Below the pieces are notes generated by a model. It searched no databases. It saw only the letters and a list, made by a program, of their open reading frames with translations, and was not told the origin of the DNA. Both the position numbers and the translations under genes were made by a program. This document shows, piece after piece, positions 1 to 10,971 of a stretch of 64,000 nucleotides of DNA. The DNA is taken from the NCBI GenBank assembly GCA_030077755.1, contig JAQJZZ010000008.1, positions 3,410,001-3,474,000 of the forward strand. The letters are read 5' to 3'. The stretch's first letter is position 1; every line of letters begins with the position of its first letter. The DNA is from Filosporella fistucella (Eukaryota > Ascomycota > Leotiomycetes > Helotiales).

Positions 1-939
1 CCCACCCTCATCGCAGGCATAATTATCGTTTGTCAGCGAAGGTCCACACTTATGGGTCTCGTTCTCGAGGCAAGCTCGATCTGATTCTCATAGACTGGAC
101 CTGCCAGATTTCCAATGTCAGCCGACATTTCAGAGCAGAACTAGGCCGCTTGATATTTAACAACATCACGCTCAGAACATCATAAAACAACGAAAATTGC
201 TCCCTCCAAGGATTCTTTCTAGCCAGACCAGCTGCTTTGGCATCTATAGCTCAATTGGAGTTGGATTTCAATCTGGCCTGGCTTGATCCTGAGGGTGTTA
301 TCGAACGTTGCCGATGTTGTACTGGAGCGCTTGTACAGCATCGTCTACATCGACAGCCACGAGCTCACGAGAGATTCCAACCCGCGCTTACACTCTCTTC
401 GTGAAGCCAGACGAATAAAAGTGCTGAAATCATCCCATGCCAATTTAGGCTTTTTTGGTACGGACTATGAAGAAGGGCTCGAGCATGGATTGAAAAAAAC
501 TCACGAACTTTTACTCCTCGAAATGATGATGCCCGACACACTCCGAGAAAAGAAAGCTTCCATGGAAACGGACAGATACCTTGCTGGTTGCCCAATCGCC
601 GCCATTAAGCCCGCTCCAACCAAGTAACTTGGCAATATCATTGGGGAGAGGCGCTCAACTTGTTTCGCAAAGCCAGTGAATTTCCCAAATTCCCAACACC
701 GATTCTGTATGTTCAACAAGTGTCACCAGTTTGGAATTTCGAAACAATTTTTCAGAGCGGTATACCCACGGAATGTCAGCCTTGCAAAATTGTCCATCGA
801 GAAATAAGTGAAATGGGAGGAGGGATACCAACTCTTGAAGAAATCATCCTTGGTCAATGAGAGACCGGGGTAGGTAGCAATGCAAATCCTTTATGGAAAT
901 CGAATTCGCCTTGTTGATTGATAGTCCAATATCTCATAA

Positions 940-956
940 CCCCCCCCCCCCCCCCC
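940..956 (+). repeat. Poly-C homopolymer run
   Basis: There are 17 consecutive C residues. This is a mononucleotide repeat that is prone to length error in sequencing and to slippage in the cell. Confidence 0.9.
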
Positions 957-2067
957 AATACAAGAAATATCTGCCTTCGCCGTGGATGCTAGAGCCTGCT
1001 AACATTTTACAGCCATCTGAGAGTCCATGAAAAATACATCTCGACAAAAAAATTCAGTATGCTCGAGCGGTTTCGACCGAAGATAGGTACGATCACTAGC
1101 CACGATGTACAACTTTGTAATTATGTCGTAGCCCAAATCTGACCCCCGTCAAAGTTCAGTTACTTTTGAAGCGATCACAGACATTCAACGGCTGCGGATG
1201 GAACGGAAATACAAAAGGACAGGGGCGAAAAGCAATATAACAGTTTGAGTCTCTGCTCTTGAAAATCTTGGATAAGTGCTGACCAGTCTACAGGATATCT
1301 CCTCCACGCAAATTTGCATGAATACTCCCCGTTACCCTGAAATTAAACAGGTACAATTCAAGAGTATTCTCTCCAGCATCATCAGTTCGCACCCTCGGTA
1401 TCTTCCATCCAGCCTGGGACATGTTATTACCGAACATCCGCTGCTTCAACAACACTAAATTAGGCTTTAAGCTTATTCCAAAATGCACCAGGCACGTTGC
1501 GACCCTCGACCGATCGACCATGCGGATTTAATTTAGTCCCGAAGAATTGATATCAAAAGGATTCAGGGGCTTGAAAGTTCATTTCTTAAGGTGGGACAAT
1601 GTACGTGTACAAAAGTTAAAGATACGCCCATTTCGTACGGCGAAGCACAGCATGCATGGCACGAATTCTGGCAACCCATTTTCTGTTACATTGGACTCGA
1701 GGGCGGTATGTTGAGATATCGAGTATTCAGCTCTTTGTTATGCTGACAAAGAGCTGCAAATACTAGCTCTTCTTGCTGCTGTTCGCAGAAACTGTTCCGA
1801 ACACCGAGGCACAGTAGATTCGAGGAGAGAAAAACATGCAAGAGAGAGAAAGAAGAGAGATAAAAACCGGAAAGGTGCTTCCCCGCATCACGTGCACTTC
1901 AAGCCACTCCTCACTTCCGGGGCAATTTCGGCGGGTGGCACATCTTAGCGGAAGCTAAAATGCACTTCTCCCGTCTCTGAGACGGCAACTTTTTTCATCT
2001 CCCCATCCTCTTGAAGTTATTCTCACCTGCATCTCAAGCCTCAAATACCACGTTACGCCCCTCTAAC

Positions 2068-2083
2068 AGGTACCTAGGTACCT
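2068..2083. repeat. 16-bp perfect palindrome
   Basis: AGGTACCTAGGTACCT reads the same on both strands. Short TACCTAGGTA-type motifs are frequent in fungal intergenic DNA. No function is inferred. Confidence 0.7.
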
Positions 2084-2755
2084 CTTCAACCCTCGTGTTC
2101 GTGCACAACAGATACTATTCGCAGACCATGAAGAACCCCGACAGTCAGAATGCCTCCGGATTACCTTCCAGAGGGCTCCTCCCCCAGCATATGCATAAAT
2201 TAAAGTCGCCTAGCAAGGTGCGTCGGCCTCATCCAGCCCACCAAAAGTGAGGGGAAAGACATGCAGCAGTCTGCCGAACCATCATATCATGGCGAATATC
2301 CCGTACTAGCTGGGGCCCCCGATGGTCTTTCACGGCATCAGTTGACTTTTTGTACTTCATCTCATCTCCAGCGCACCCGCTCGGTCCGATTACAGCACAA
2401 CTTGGCAGTCGAGGCAGTGTCACCGCCCTAGTTTAGTGACTGATGTCCCTGTCAAAAGTCGGTCTTCGTCTGTCTTCCCCTGCCAATCCCACCATCTTCA
2501 TGCCCCTGGACCCCGCGCAAAAGCCTGTGACATCAGTCTAACGAGGGTAACGGAAATCTTCCATTTGAAAAATTTCTGGGGAAAGGTCTCACAACTTCCT
2601 GATCTGTGGAAGTCTGTTCTGGTAGCTCAGATGCATGGTTTGTAAACAGGACACAGCATGTCGTATCCACTTGCACAACGCGAACATATGATGTGATTCG
2701 AGTAAAGTTTTACTTGCATGAGGTAAAGAGCGTCAAATTATTTCTTGGGACGGAC

Positions 2756-2761
2756 TATATA
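2756..2761 (+). promoter_or_regulatory. TATA box of the GH3 gene
   Basis: TATATA lies 90 bases upstream of the ATG at 2851, a normal spacing for a fungal TATA promoter with a short leader. Confidence 0.5.
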
Positions 2762-2850
2762 GGTCCGGTGATCTTTCCCTGCCGAAATTTCTTACGATCT
2801 GCGTTGTTCTCAATTGCTTTTTCTACTTTCCCAAGTTGTTAGCAGTAACA

Positions 2851-5666
2851 ATGTTGTGGTCTTCTCCTTCAATTGCAATTGTTGCGGCGTTGGCAGGTCT
2901 TGTCAATGCCCAAAATGACGGCGACTTCTCCCCTCCAAGCTACCCCTCACCGTGGATGCGCGGAGGCAATGGCTGGCAAGATGCTTATGCCAAAGCTCAA
3001 GCTTTCGTGAGCGGTCTGACCTTGCTCGAGAAAATCAACCTCACGACTGGTGTTGGTTGGGAGGGTGAGCAATGTGTTGGTAACACTGGTTCTATTCCTC
3101 GCATTGGGTTTCCAGGTCTTTGTTTACAAGACAGCCCTCTTGGGATTCGTTTCAGTAAGTTGCCTGTGCCAGCTCTGTGCAGCGTGGACTAACCATTTCC
3201 CAGCCGATCAAAACTCTGCTTTCCCTTCTGGAATGAACGCGGCTGCCACATGGAGTACCAGGCTGTTCAAATCTCGTGGCAATGCTATGGGAGCAGAGCA
3301 CCGTGGAAAGGGTATTGATGTTCAACTGGGTCCAGTTGCTGGACCACTTGGTCGCGTGCCAGCTGCTGGCAGAAATTGGGAAGGCAAGTGAAGTTTGTCA
3401 ATCAGACCTGTCAATAACTAACATCCCGTAGGATTCAGTCCTGATCCAGTTTTGACCGGTGTTGCGATGGCAGAGACCATCAAGGGTATTCAAGACGCTG
3501 GTGTTATTGCCTGTGCAAAGCATTACATTATGAACGAGCAAGAGCATAACCGAGAGCCATCCGCCCCGACCAAGTTTGCATACAGTGCCAATTTGGATGA
3601 CAAGACGATGCACGAGCTTTATCTCTGGTCAGTATCACTATGAACGGCGTGTGAGTCATTTTCTAACTGCTCTAGGCCATTCGCAGATTCTGTGCGAGCA
3701 GGTGTTGGATCTATAATGTGCTCTTACAATCAGGTAAGTGTAGATGCAAGGGAGCTGCAAATGGTCACTGACTGGCTGTAGATCAACAACAGCTATGGAT
3801 CTCAAAACAGCTATACTCTCAACTATCTGCTCAAGAATGAACTGGACTTCCAAGGCTTCGGTATGTAGCTCCACAGCTTTATGAAAACAAATCTTAACAT
3901 GCACTAGTGGTCAGCGATTGGTGGGCTCAACACACTGGTGTTGCTTCCGCATTGGCCGGATTGGACATGACAATGGCAGGCGATCAAGGTCTCGCATCAG
4001 GAAACACATACTGGGGTTCTAACCTTACCCTCGCGGTTCTGAACGGCACTATGCCACAGTGGAGACTTGATGATATGGCTGTTCGAATCATGTCGGCATA
4101 CTTCAAGGTTAGCTCACATGCTGATATTCGGAATTGCTCCAATGCTAATAAATACAGGTCGGACGTGACACCGCGAAAGTCCCAGTCAACTTCAACTCAT
4201 GGACACTTGAGACAAATGGCTACGCGCATGCACTTGCACAGGAGGATTTCACTCAAGTCAACTCCCATGTCAACGTTCAAGACAACCATGCAAGACTCAT
4301 TCGAGAAATCGGCGGAAAATCTACCGTCCTCTTGAAGAATACTGGCAATGTTCTACCATTGAAGAAACCAAAGAGTATCGCAGTTATTGGAGAAGATGCA
4401 CACGATAATCCAGCGGGGCCAAATGCATGTGGTGACCGTGGCTGCAACGTTGGAACGTTAGCTATGGGATGGGGTAGCGGAACCGCCAACTTCCCATACT
4501 TGATTGCTCCCAACACGGCTCTCAAGGCCCAAGCTGCCAAAGACGGTACCAAATATGTCAATGTCAGCAATAATTACGATTTCGATGCTGTCACCAAAGC
4601 AGCCACTGGTGCTGAGGCCGCAATTGTCTTTGCCAATGCCGATTCAGGAGAAGCATATATCACAGTTGATGGCAATCAAGGTGATCGAAACAACCTTACA
4701 CTCTGGGGTAATGGTGATGCTCTCATCGCTCACGTCGCATCCATCAACCCCAACACCATTGTAGTTCTCCACACAGTCGGTGCCGTCATCGTCGAGGCAT
4801 TTAAGAACCACCCCAACATCACTGCCCTTCTCTGGGCCGGCCTCCCAGGTCAAGAATCAGGAAATGCCATCACCGACGTCCTCTATGGCAAAGTCAACCC
4901 ACAAGCTAGATCAGTCTTCACCTGGGGCAAGAAGCGCGAAGACTGGGGCGTCGATGTCGTCTACACACCTACAGCTGACCCACCTCAACTCAACTTCCAA
5001 GAAGGAAATTTCATCGACTATCGCCACTTTGACAAAGCTGGTATCGAGCCTTCCTACGAATTTGGTTTCGGTCTCTCATATACCAATTATTCCTACTCCA
5101 ATCTTCGAATCGCGAAACAGAATCCTGGACCTTATGAGCCAACTGTCGGGAAGACGAAACCAGCTCCTACATTCGGGAAACTTGATCTCGATCCCAAGAA
5201 CGCAGAGTTCCCACCTGGATTCCACGCTGTGAAAAATTACGTATATCCATATATCTCAGGCCCTGTCCCTACTGGGCTTCCCCAAAACTGGCCAGCCGGC
5301 TCAAGAGATCCATCACCTCAACCTAAACTCCCAGCCGGTGGATCCGGGGGCGGAAACAGACAATTATGGGATGTAATGTATGTCGTCACCGCCACAGTCA
5401 CAAACATCGGTTCCGTCAAAGGGACCGAAATCCCACAACTATATCTCTCGCTAGGCGGACCCGAAGATCCAAAAGTTGTACTGAGGGGATTCGACGAGAT
5501 GATCTTGGATCCTGGAGAGAGCGGAACGTTTGAGTATAAGCTTACCAGGAGAGATATCTCGAATTGGGATCCGATTAGTCAGAATTGGGTTGTGAGTAAG
5601 TATCCAAAGACGGTGTATGTGGGTAGTAGCTCGAGGAAATTGGTGTTGAAGGGGGCTTTGAATTAA
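2851..5666 (+). CDS. Secreted beta-glucosidase, glycoside hydrolase family 3
   Basis: This enzyme removes terminal beta-D-glucose from cellobiose and related glucosides outside the cell. Exons are 2851-3154, 3204-3383, 3432-3627, 3676-3733, 3782-3860, 3908-4107 and 4158-5666, giving 841 residues, the normal size for fungal GH3 enzymes. The ATG at 2851 was chosen because it begins a signal peptide (MLWSSPSIAIVAALAGLVNA). The family's KHYI motif is in exon 3 and the nucleophile motif VVSDWW, with catalytic Asp about residue 276, is at the start of exon 6. After the two GH3 domains comes a fibronectin-III-like tail (PQLYLSLGGPEDPKVVLRGF). Intron 2 (3384-3431) appears to use a GC donor (GCAAGT), because only that join keeps the frame through NWEGFSPDP. 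A TATA box lies 90 bases upstream. Cellulose-related or glucose-repressed control is likely for the family but was not shown here. Confidence 0.95.
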
Positions 5667-6150
5667 TTGCTACCCCAAGAGGGGTGAGAAGAAAAATAGT
5701 AATTTTCTCTGGAATAGGGACATGATATATGAATTACGATCTTGATTACTTGCTCATCTCGTTATTATATGAGTGATATTGCTGAGAACTAAGGAAGGAA
5801 AAACCTTGTCCACACCTACTTAATAGGCGGTTCCACTCCCACTTCGTTGTCGCTTGTACTCATTGCAAGCAAGTTTGATATCATTATTTTCAGTTCTTCA
5901 CATCTCGCACCATCATACCTCTCTCTTCTTTGCCTTACCCTGTATTGAATCCCACTACCCATCTCCTCCTCACCACTCCTCCCTCCATCATCATCTTCCT
6001 TCCTCCTTCTTTCCATCCACCAAACCTCATACCTCCCTCCCCATTCCCATTCTCATTCCCATTCCTTGGCACCCTCCATTGCTCCTATCATTCCTCTATC
6101 CCTCTCCCCTTCCCCAAACCCACAATCTCCCAATTCTCCCGATCCCACCA
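5667..6150. other. Convergent intergenic region, CT-rich
   Basis: This is the 3' flank of the GH3 gene and of the small minus-strand gene that follows. From about 5890 to 6170 the plus strand is strongly C/T-rich, which creates long open frames with no protein character. No gene is seen. Confidence 0.6.
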
Positions 6151-6456
6151 TCAACTAAACGCCCTAAAAAGACTCCATCCCACAACACAATAATAAATTC
6201 CCACTAACAGCACCACGAACCCAAAACTGCCAAAAACAATCCCGATGATGGCTCCACATGATATCCCATCGTGACCGTGTTGTCCTCGCCTGCTTGGTGT
6301 TGATTGAGGAGTAGAGTTTATTGAGGTGTTTTGATCAGGATTTCTGGGTGTGATGGTAAGAGTGGTAGTTTGGGAAGGTAGCGAAAGAGGGATGGAGAAT
6401 GTTGGTGAGAGGAGGAGGGTGAGGAGGATAGCTTGGAGGAGGATTGAGAAATTCAT
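6151..6456 (-). CDS. Small predicted secreted or single-pass membrane protein
   Basis: This is an intronless frame of 101 residues starting at the ATG at 6456. The first 21 or so residues form a signal peptide (MNFSILLQAILLTLLLSPTFS). A Ser/Thr/Pro-rich stretch with potential glycosylation sites follows. Around residues 67-92 is a Gly/Ile/Val-rich transmembrane helix (GAIIGIVFGSFGFVVLLVGI) next to a HGHDGISCG segment. This layout of signal peptide, short Thr-rich ectodomain and one helix resembles small fungal membrane proteins, but I recognise no named family. The opposite strand is CT-rich, so part of the frame could be open by composition. The ordered signal-peptide and helix pattern argues that it is real. 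Confidence 0.5.
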   Translation of the reverse strand: MNFSILLQAILLTLLLSPTFSIPLSLPSQTTTLTITPRNPDQNTSINSTPQSTPSRRGQHGHDGISCGAIIGIVFGSFGFVVLLVGIYYCVVGWSLFRAFS

Positions 6457-6907
6457 TTTGAGGGTGTTGTGTCTGGTTTTTGTGGTAGGCTTCGTGATGT
6501 GAGATTGAGGAGATTGGTGGTTGTGTGGTTGTTAGGAAATCCTGTGTGGGGAGGTGTCGTTTAAGAGTTGATGAATCACAGAAAGGTACCTATGGTGTTT
6601 ATTTTCTGGGCGTGAGTCAAGGAATGCTGTTTATAGATATTCAGAGACCTTGTCAGATGCGATTTAGACTGCGAAATGGAGGTTTTAAGAATAATTTCCT
6701 GTTCTGGCCTAGTAGCTGGACTAACCAACTCCTCGAATGGCACTTGATATAACTATTTGTCTCGACAAGTTCTCTGATTTTGGTTTGAGCTTGGGATCTG
6801 ATATGGAGATTATGATCCACCCAGCTCTTATGGTGCGAGTAAGCAGTAAAATAACACATAGAATCAATTATGCAGTATTTCAAAGCATGTCCATAAAACC
6901 AACAAAA
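6457..6907. other. Intergenic region
   Basis: This is the promoter and 5' leader of the small membrane-protein gene (minus strand) and the 3' flank of the amidase. Several short frames overlap on both strands and none has protein-family character. Confidence 0.5.
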
Positions 6908-8479
6908 TCAAGGAATCCTAGAAACGAAACCTCCATCACTCTCAAATACCTCTCCAATAGCCTTTCCAGCATGCAACACATGTAAATCCTGATATCGACC
7001 ACCGACAAGAGTTAATCCGATCGGCAAACCATTTTCTCCTGCGAAGCCAGGAATATTGAGAGCTGGGACTTGCAGGATTGTCCACATGGAGCAGAAAGAC
7101 TAGTATTTGAGTCAGTATAAGGCGTGTTAGTGGAGGAGGAAACTTACAGCATCACCTGTCCTCTCAATACCAACAGGCGCCTCATCTACTACGCTAGGTG
7201 TGATGACTGCATCATATTTGCTTGCAATTTCATCCCACACCGGACGGAGTTTCGCACATCCATCATAAGCTTCTAATTGTGCTTTCCGTGATAGCTTTGT
7301 ATGATTTTCTACATGACCGTGAATCATAGGATGTAATTTATCTTTTGCGAGGAGGTAATCTGGAGGTCTTTAGTGGTAATACTGTCAAGCTCTTGGCGCT
7401 CAAGCATACTCCCTAGAAATGATGTACGTCCTTCACCAGCAAGCACAGCTGCATGCCAGTCCTTAATCTGGGCAAACTCGCTAGGGAGATCTATTTCCTG
7501 CACATCTGCTCCTTCTTTTGCGAGTAGATCTTTTGCCTTTTCCCATGCATTCTTGGTTCCATTTCCTGCTTTGGGCCAAACGTGCGTCTTGGCGAAAGCG
7601 ATTTTAGCACCTTGGATTTTGAAGGGGGTTTCTGGTACTGGATCATCGTCTGCAAGTTGGAATACCGAGGCAAGGAGTTGGAGATCTTCTATGGAGCGAG
7701 CGTATAATCCAAGAGTGTCACAAGTCATGGAGTATTGTGCAAGACCTTCACGAGAAATGGCACCCCAGGTTGGCTGTATTTGTTAGTTTTGATGAACATA
7801 ATCGTGCTTTGATATTTCTACCTTAAAGCCATATATTCCATTGAAAGAACCTGGACGTATGGTACTACCCCCTGTTTGAGTTCCTAATGATATTGGGACC
7901 TGATGCTGTCAGCCCGGAAATATGATAAATTTGATTTCTAGCTACCTGAAAGTCACCGACAGCGGCTCCTGATCCTGATGAAGAGCCACCAGGTGTGCGT
8001 GTCGAGTCGTGCGGATTTGTGGAAGGAGGGCCGTCAACCGTAGATGCAAATTCAGTGGTGTGGGTTTTGCCAAAAATAAGAGCACCAGCAGCTCGGAGCG
8101 TAATGATTGGTGCAGCATCGACGAGAGCTGCGGGCTCGCCTTGATAGATTGGTGAATTATGGGCTGTTGGCATGTCTACAATATTGAAATCAGTGCTAGT
8201 TCAAGACACAGGATACGAAAATATACCTTTAGTCAAAATGACATCTTTAACTCCAATTGCTAACCCATGCAGTGGCCCTCTTTTTTCAGCAGGAATCTGA
8301 TCTAATTTCCTTGCCTGAGCAAGAACAAATTCTGGATCTAAATACGCCCATGCCTTCACCACGTGATCTCGCTCCTGAATTCGAGAAAGGAGGGATTTAG
8401 CATACGTCTCGACTGTAAGCGAGCCGTTCTTGAGTAATAGGAGAGCTTCGCTAGCTGTAAGACGGTATGGTTCGGCCAT
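6908..8479 (-). CDS. Amidase, amidase-signature family
   Basis: This is a hydrolase of carboxamide bonds from the GatA/AmdS/FAAH superfamily; its substrate cannot be told from sequence. Exons on the minus strand are 8479-8227, 8175-7946, 7899-7822, 7773-7410, 7359-7148 and 7099-6908, giving 442 residues. The Ser-cisSer-Lys triad is complete: Lys78 in GVKD, Ser149 in TPGGSSSGS and Ser173 in GTQTGGSTIRP. The 24-residue gap between the two serines is typical of the family. Intron 4 (7409-7360, 50 nt) is easily missed, because reading through it gives a plausible but wrong 24-residue extension and then a stop. Splicing restores the run SFLGNYLLAKDKLHP. The C-terminal part (IPGFAGENGLPIGLTLVG) is also typical. 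No signal peptide is seen, so the enzyme is probably cytosolic. It would release ammonia or an amine from amides or ureides. Confidence 0.92.
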
Positions 8480-9034
8480 CCTCGCGAGGAAATTCAGAAC
8501 GAAAGAAGGTGAATGTTTCAGGAGACAGATAACTCAGACAAAAGAATAATAAAGACGTTCGTGTCAAATTATAAGAATGAAATTCAATAAGGACACTTCA
8601 CCGAAGTCGCAGTTATGTGTCAAGAATTTAGATACTTGTAAATTTTGACATTGCTGGATGGGACATAGCTCACGTAATTTCAGGCTGTCAAAAGTGGGCT
8701 TCCGATGGCTCGACCGACAATCTTCGGAACTGCGATCAACATGATGCGCCGTGATTCGTGCGAGCTCTTGCGATAACACACAGAAGTCGAAGACATTATA
8801 CCAGAGACTAGGCTCCTCCCGGGTTTGAGCATTGGGCTCTGGTTGAGGCTTCAGATGATATTTCGTCACGTGCAATGGCAACTCTCCGGCGTTACGCTTT
8901 TGGTACACTCTACTAGTGCTCCCTCAAGTCATAAGACCGTTCTCTAGTTAGGTCACCATCTAGCCGTGATTCCATCTGTTCATTGGTCGCTAACATGGTA
9001 GAGAATTGCCTCCTCGGATTTGGAATATATGTAT
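8480..9034. other. Intergenic region between two minus-strand genes
   Basis: This is the promoter of the amidase and the 3' flank of the upstream coiled-coil gene. One 114-codon minus-strand frame (8564-8908) begins at GTG, matches no family and is not called. Confidence 0.5.
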
Positions 9035-10068
9035 TCAATCATCTATCTCACCCCCAAAATCGATCAATCTTAATTTACTCGCATCCTTCGGGTGAAACTG
9101 GGCAACCTTTGATCTTACGAGGAATCTGGCAGCTGCGGATTCTCGCTGTAGTTCAACGTAAGCACCAGGACCGTTGCCTTCTGCATCGACGAGACTATTC
9201 AACAATTGTTCCGTTAACTCCCGCATTTCAGCTGCTGCTGCAGACTTTTCATTCCATGTTTCCTCTTGGTCTCCTGTCGGCCTTGGTCCCCATATTTGAT
9301 CGATGCGACGTTGGCGCTTATCCTCGTTTGGCTTGATTTTCTTTGGTTTGCCCTGTGTACTGAACCCGCCTTGTAATAATTCCTCATCCACATCGACGAT
9401 ATCTCCCACTATAGGCCCTCCCAACTCTTCCACAGCGAGCATCGGAGCAAGATACTCAGTTATAAATCCATCGAATGCTCTTACTAGCTTTGCCGTTTGC
9501 TCATCGTAATGAGACTTTCTTTTCTTCATGTCTCGAACCATCTCTCTAGCAATTTGGCTAGGGGTCTTTTGTGTTCGCTCTTCGATCCGCTCATTTAATG
9601 ACTCAATCCGTGACTCCATTTCGGTTTGCATCAGCTTGGAGTCTGCAAGATCCTCTTGTTGCTTTACGAGTCGTTCTTGCAGTACTTCCAGAGAGCTCTC
9701 TGTAGTTGATATACAATTTCGTGTCTCCTTGATTGTTCGATCGACTGAGCGGAGGGCGAGTAGTGCCGGGATTGGTGACTCGCGCGGAGGGAGCCATGGC
9801 TCTGAAGGTGTCAAAGATCGATAAGTAGCTGTGAGAGCTCGCAATTGATTCAATTGCTCTTTTGAATCTGTTGCTGGTTCTGTGGCAATTGGAGTTGTCG
9901 ATGCTCTCAGCTGCAACTTGTCAGCTCTGAAGGGTCATAGAATGCCAAAGGTGTCACCTCTTTGATAATAGCTTCTTGCTCCTTGACTCTATCCTGAAGA
10001 GCCTTCAAAGCACGATCAATACGCGCGGTATGTGCACTTGCACTTCGAGACAACTGTGAATCCGACAT
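9035..10068 (-). CDS. Coiled-coil protein, probably kinetochore CENP-K/Sim4-like
   Basis: Two exons (10068-9958 and 9916-9035, joined in phase 0 across a 41-nt intron) give 330 residues. The start is the ATG at 10068, which opens MSDSQLSRSAS. A predicted helix (ALKALQDRVKEQEAIIKE) follows. Next is a conserved-looking segment, SLTPSEPWLPPRESPIPALL, around residues 70-90, and then a long coiled coil (about residues 92-150) of alternating acidic and basic heptads. After that comes a basic KPKKIKPNEDKRQRR patch and a C-terminal helix (LLNSLVDAEG...VELQRES). The size, the helix arrangement and the 'SEPWLPP...SPLPALLALR' type segment remind me of fungal CENP-K proteins of the inner kinetochore (Sim4/CCAN complex). 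That identity rests on memory of the family and is not certain. A generic coiled-coil protein is the alternative. The next gene upstream is divergent and shares a 0.9-kb promoter region. Confidence 0.7.
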
Positions 10069-10971
10069 AGCTAGGATTCAAGCTCACAATCAGAGAATAA
10101 GGAGCTATTCTGGTCTCTGCTGAGTCAAAACTGTGGGACTATTATGTTTCGCGCTCTGATCTGATTTGCATCTGATACAACATTTGGGGTAACGCGATCT
10201 GCCAGACTAGCGCGTTTCTGTGTCACGTGATAATCTATTCGCTTCCAGGATTTCAAGTTGTTACTTCCATCGCAAACTCCCAAGAACTCGCGATCGGAAT
10301 TCGACACTTCAGTTGTTCGTTCCATCTCCCATTCACTCTCAATTATCTGGTTTCAGTCCGAATCCCCTCCTCCGATCTATATTGAGTTTGATTCTCACAC
10401 GCGACATATCCCCCACAGCCGAATCAACCTTCAGAACCGCGACTCCTCAACCTTCATGCTGCCTCCTCCCGAAACGAAACGGAAACACACCAATTAAGCA
10501 AGCAACGTACAGGAACAAAAGAGCTCACGACGACACTTTTTTTTCTCTCTATTGAAGAAACCCAAGGTTTGAGGTGAAGGTCTCTACTACTGCTTTTCTC
10601 CCAGAGGGATTTCAATCAGCCAGTTTGCATCATCACATTCCTCCATACCTTCACGTTCACGTTCACGTTCACCTTTACCATCACGCCCTCAACCCTCTTC
10701 CTCCTACACAAGCTTGCAGATCTTTTGTCAAGACTGTCTTCTTGTCTTCAATACCATCTTCCCGCTCCTTTCCACACCGACCATCTTCTCTTCTCAACAA
10801 TCCCCGTTCAAGCACACGCTCTGTCCCCTCATCCGATTCACCAACACCAGCACGTTTTCCTTCGAAGAATCCCTGGTGTACATAACGATCAATCCAAATA
10901 TCTTGTTCTCGACTTCCTATCCCCGACCACCTCTCCCACTGAAGTGAAGAGATTAACCAATAGCAAGCAAG
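10069..10971. other. Divergent promoter region with long leader
   Basis: This 0.9-kb stretch separates the divergent CENP-K-like and KH-protein genes. From about 10300 it is pyrimidine-rich on the plus strand, as expected of a long fungal 5' leader. It contains a TTCACG-type hexamer repeat at 10651-10672. Open frames here are low-complexity and not called. Confidence 0.55.
10651..10672 (+). repeat. Short hexanucleotide repeat (TTCACG-like)
   Basis: About three and a half copies of TCACGT lie in the presumed leader of the KH-protein gene. It is a simple microsatellite. Confidence 0.7.

Larger units (their letters stand above)
1..2850. other. Intergenic stretch with no convincing gene
   Basis: No reading frame here joins into a recognisable protein. 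The longest open frame on the plus strand, about 283-627, would give 114 residues from a TTG start and matches no family I know. It may be chance or a remnant. The stretch also holds a 17-base C run, a GA-rich patch near 1827-1862 and a KpnI/AvrII-like palindrome at 2068-2083. The last few hundred bases are the promoter of the beta-glucosidase gene. Confidence 0.5.

Noticed and set aside
283..860. Two plus-strand frames (114 and 66 codons) at the left end
   Set aside because: One starts at TTG, neither could be joined to the other through credible splice sites, and I recognise no family. They are left uncalled rather than given a function.
5854..6207. Long plus-strand frames rich in Pro, Ser, His and Leu
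   Set aside because: They are shadows of a CT-rich stretch. Two overlapping frames are open at once and neither has domain character.
7360..7409. Apparent frameshift in the amidase gene
   Set aside because: The frame change is removed by a standard 50-nt intron (GTATGC...CTCCAG with an ACTAA branch-like site). Splicing gives the conserved SFLGNYLLAKDKLHP block.
8564..8908. 114-codon minus-strand frame upstream of the amidase
   Set aside because: It begins at GTG, matches no family and sits in the expected promoter.
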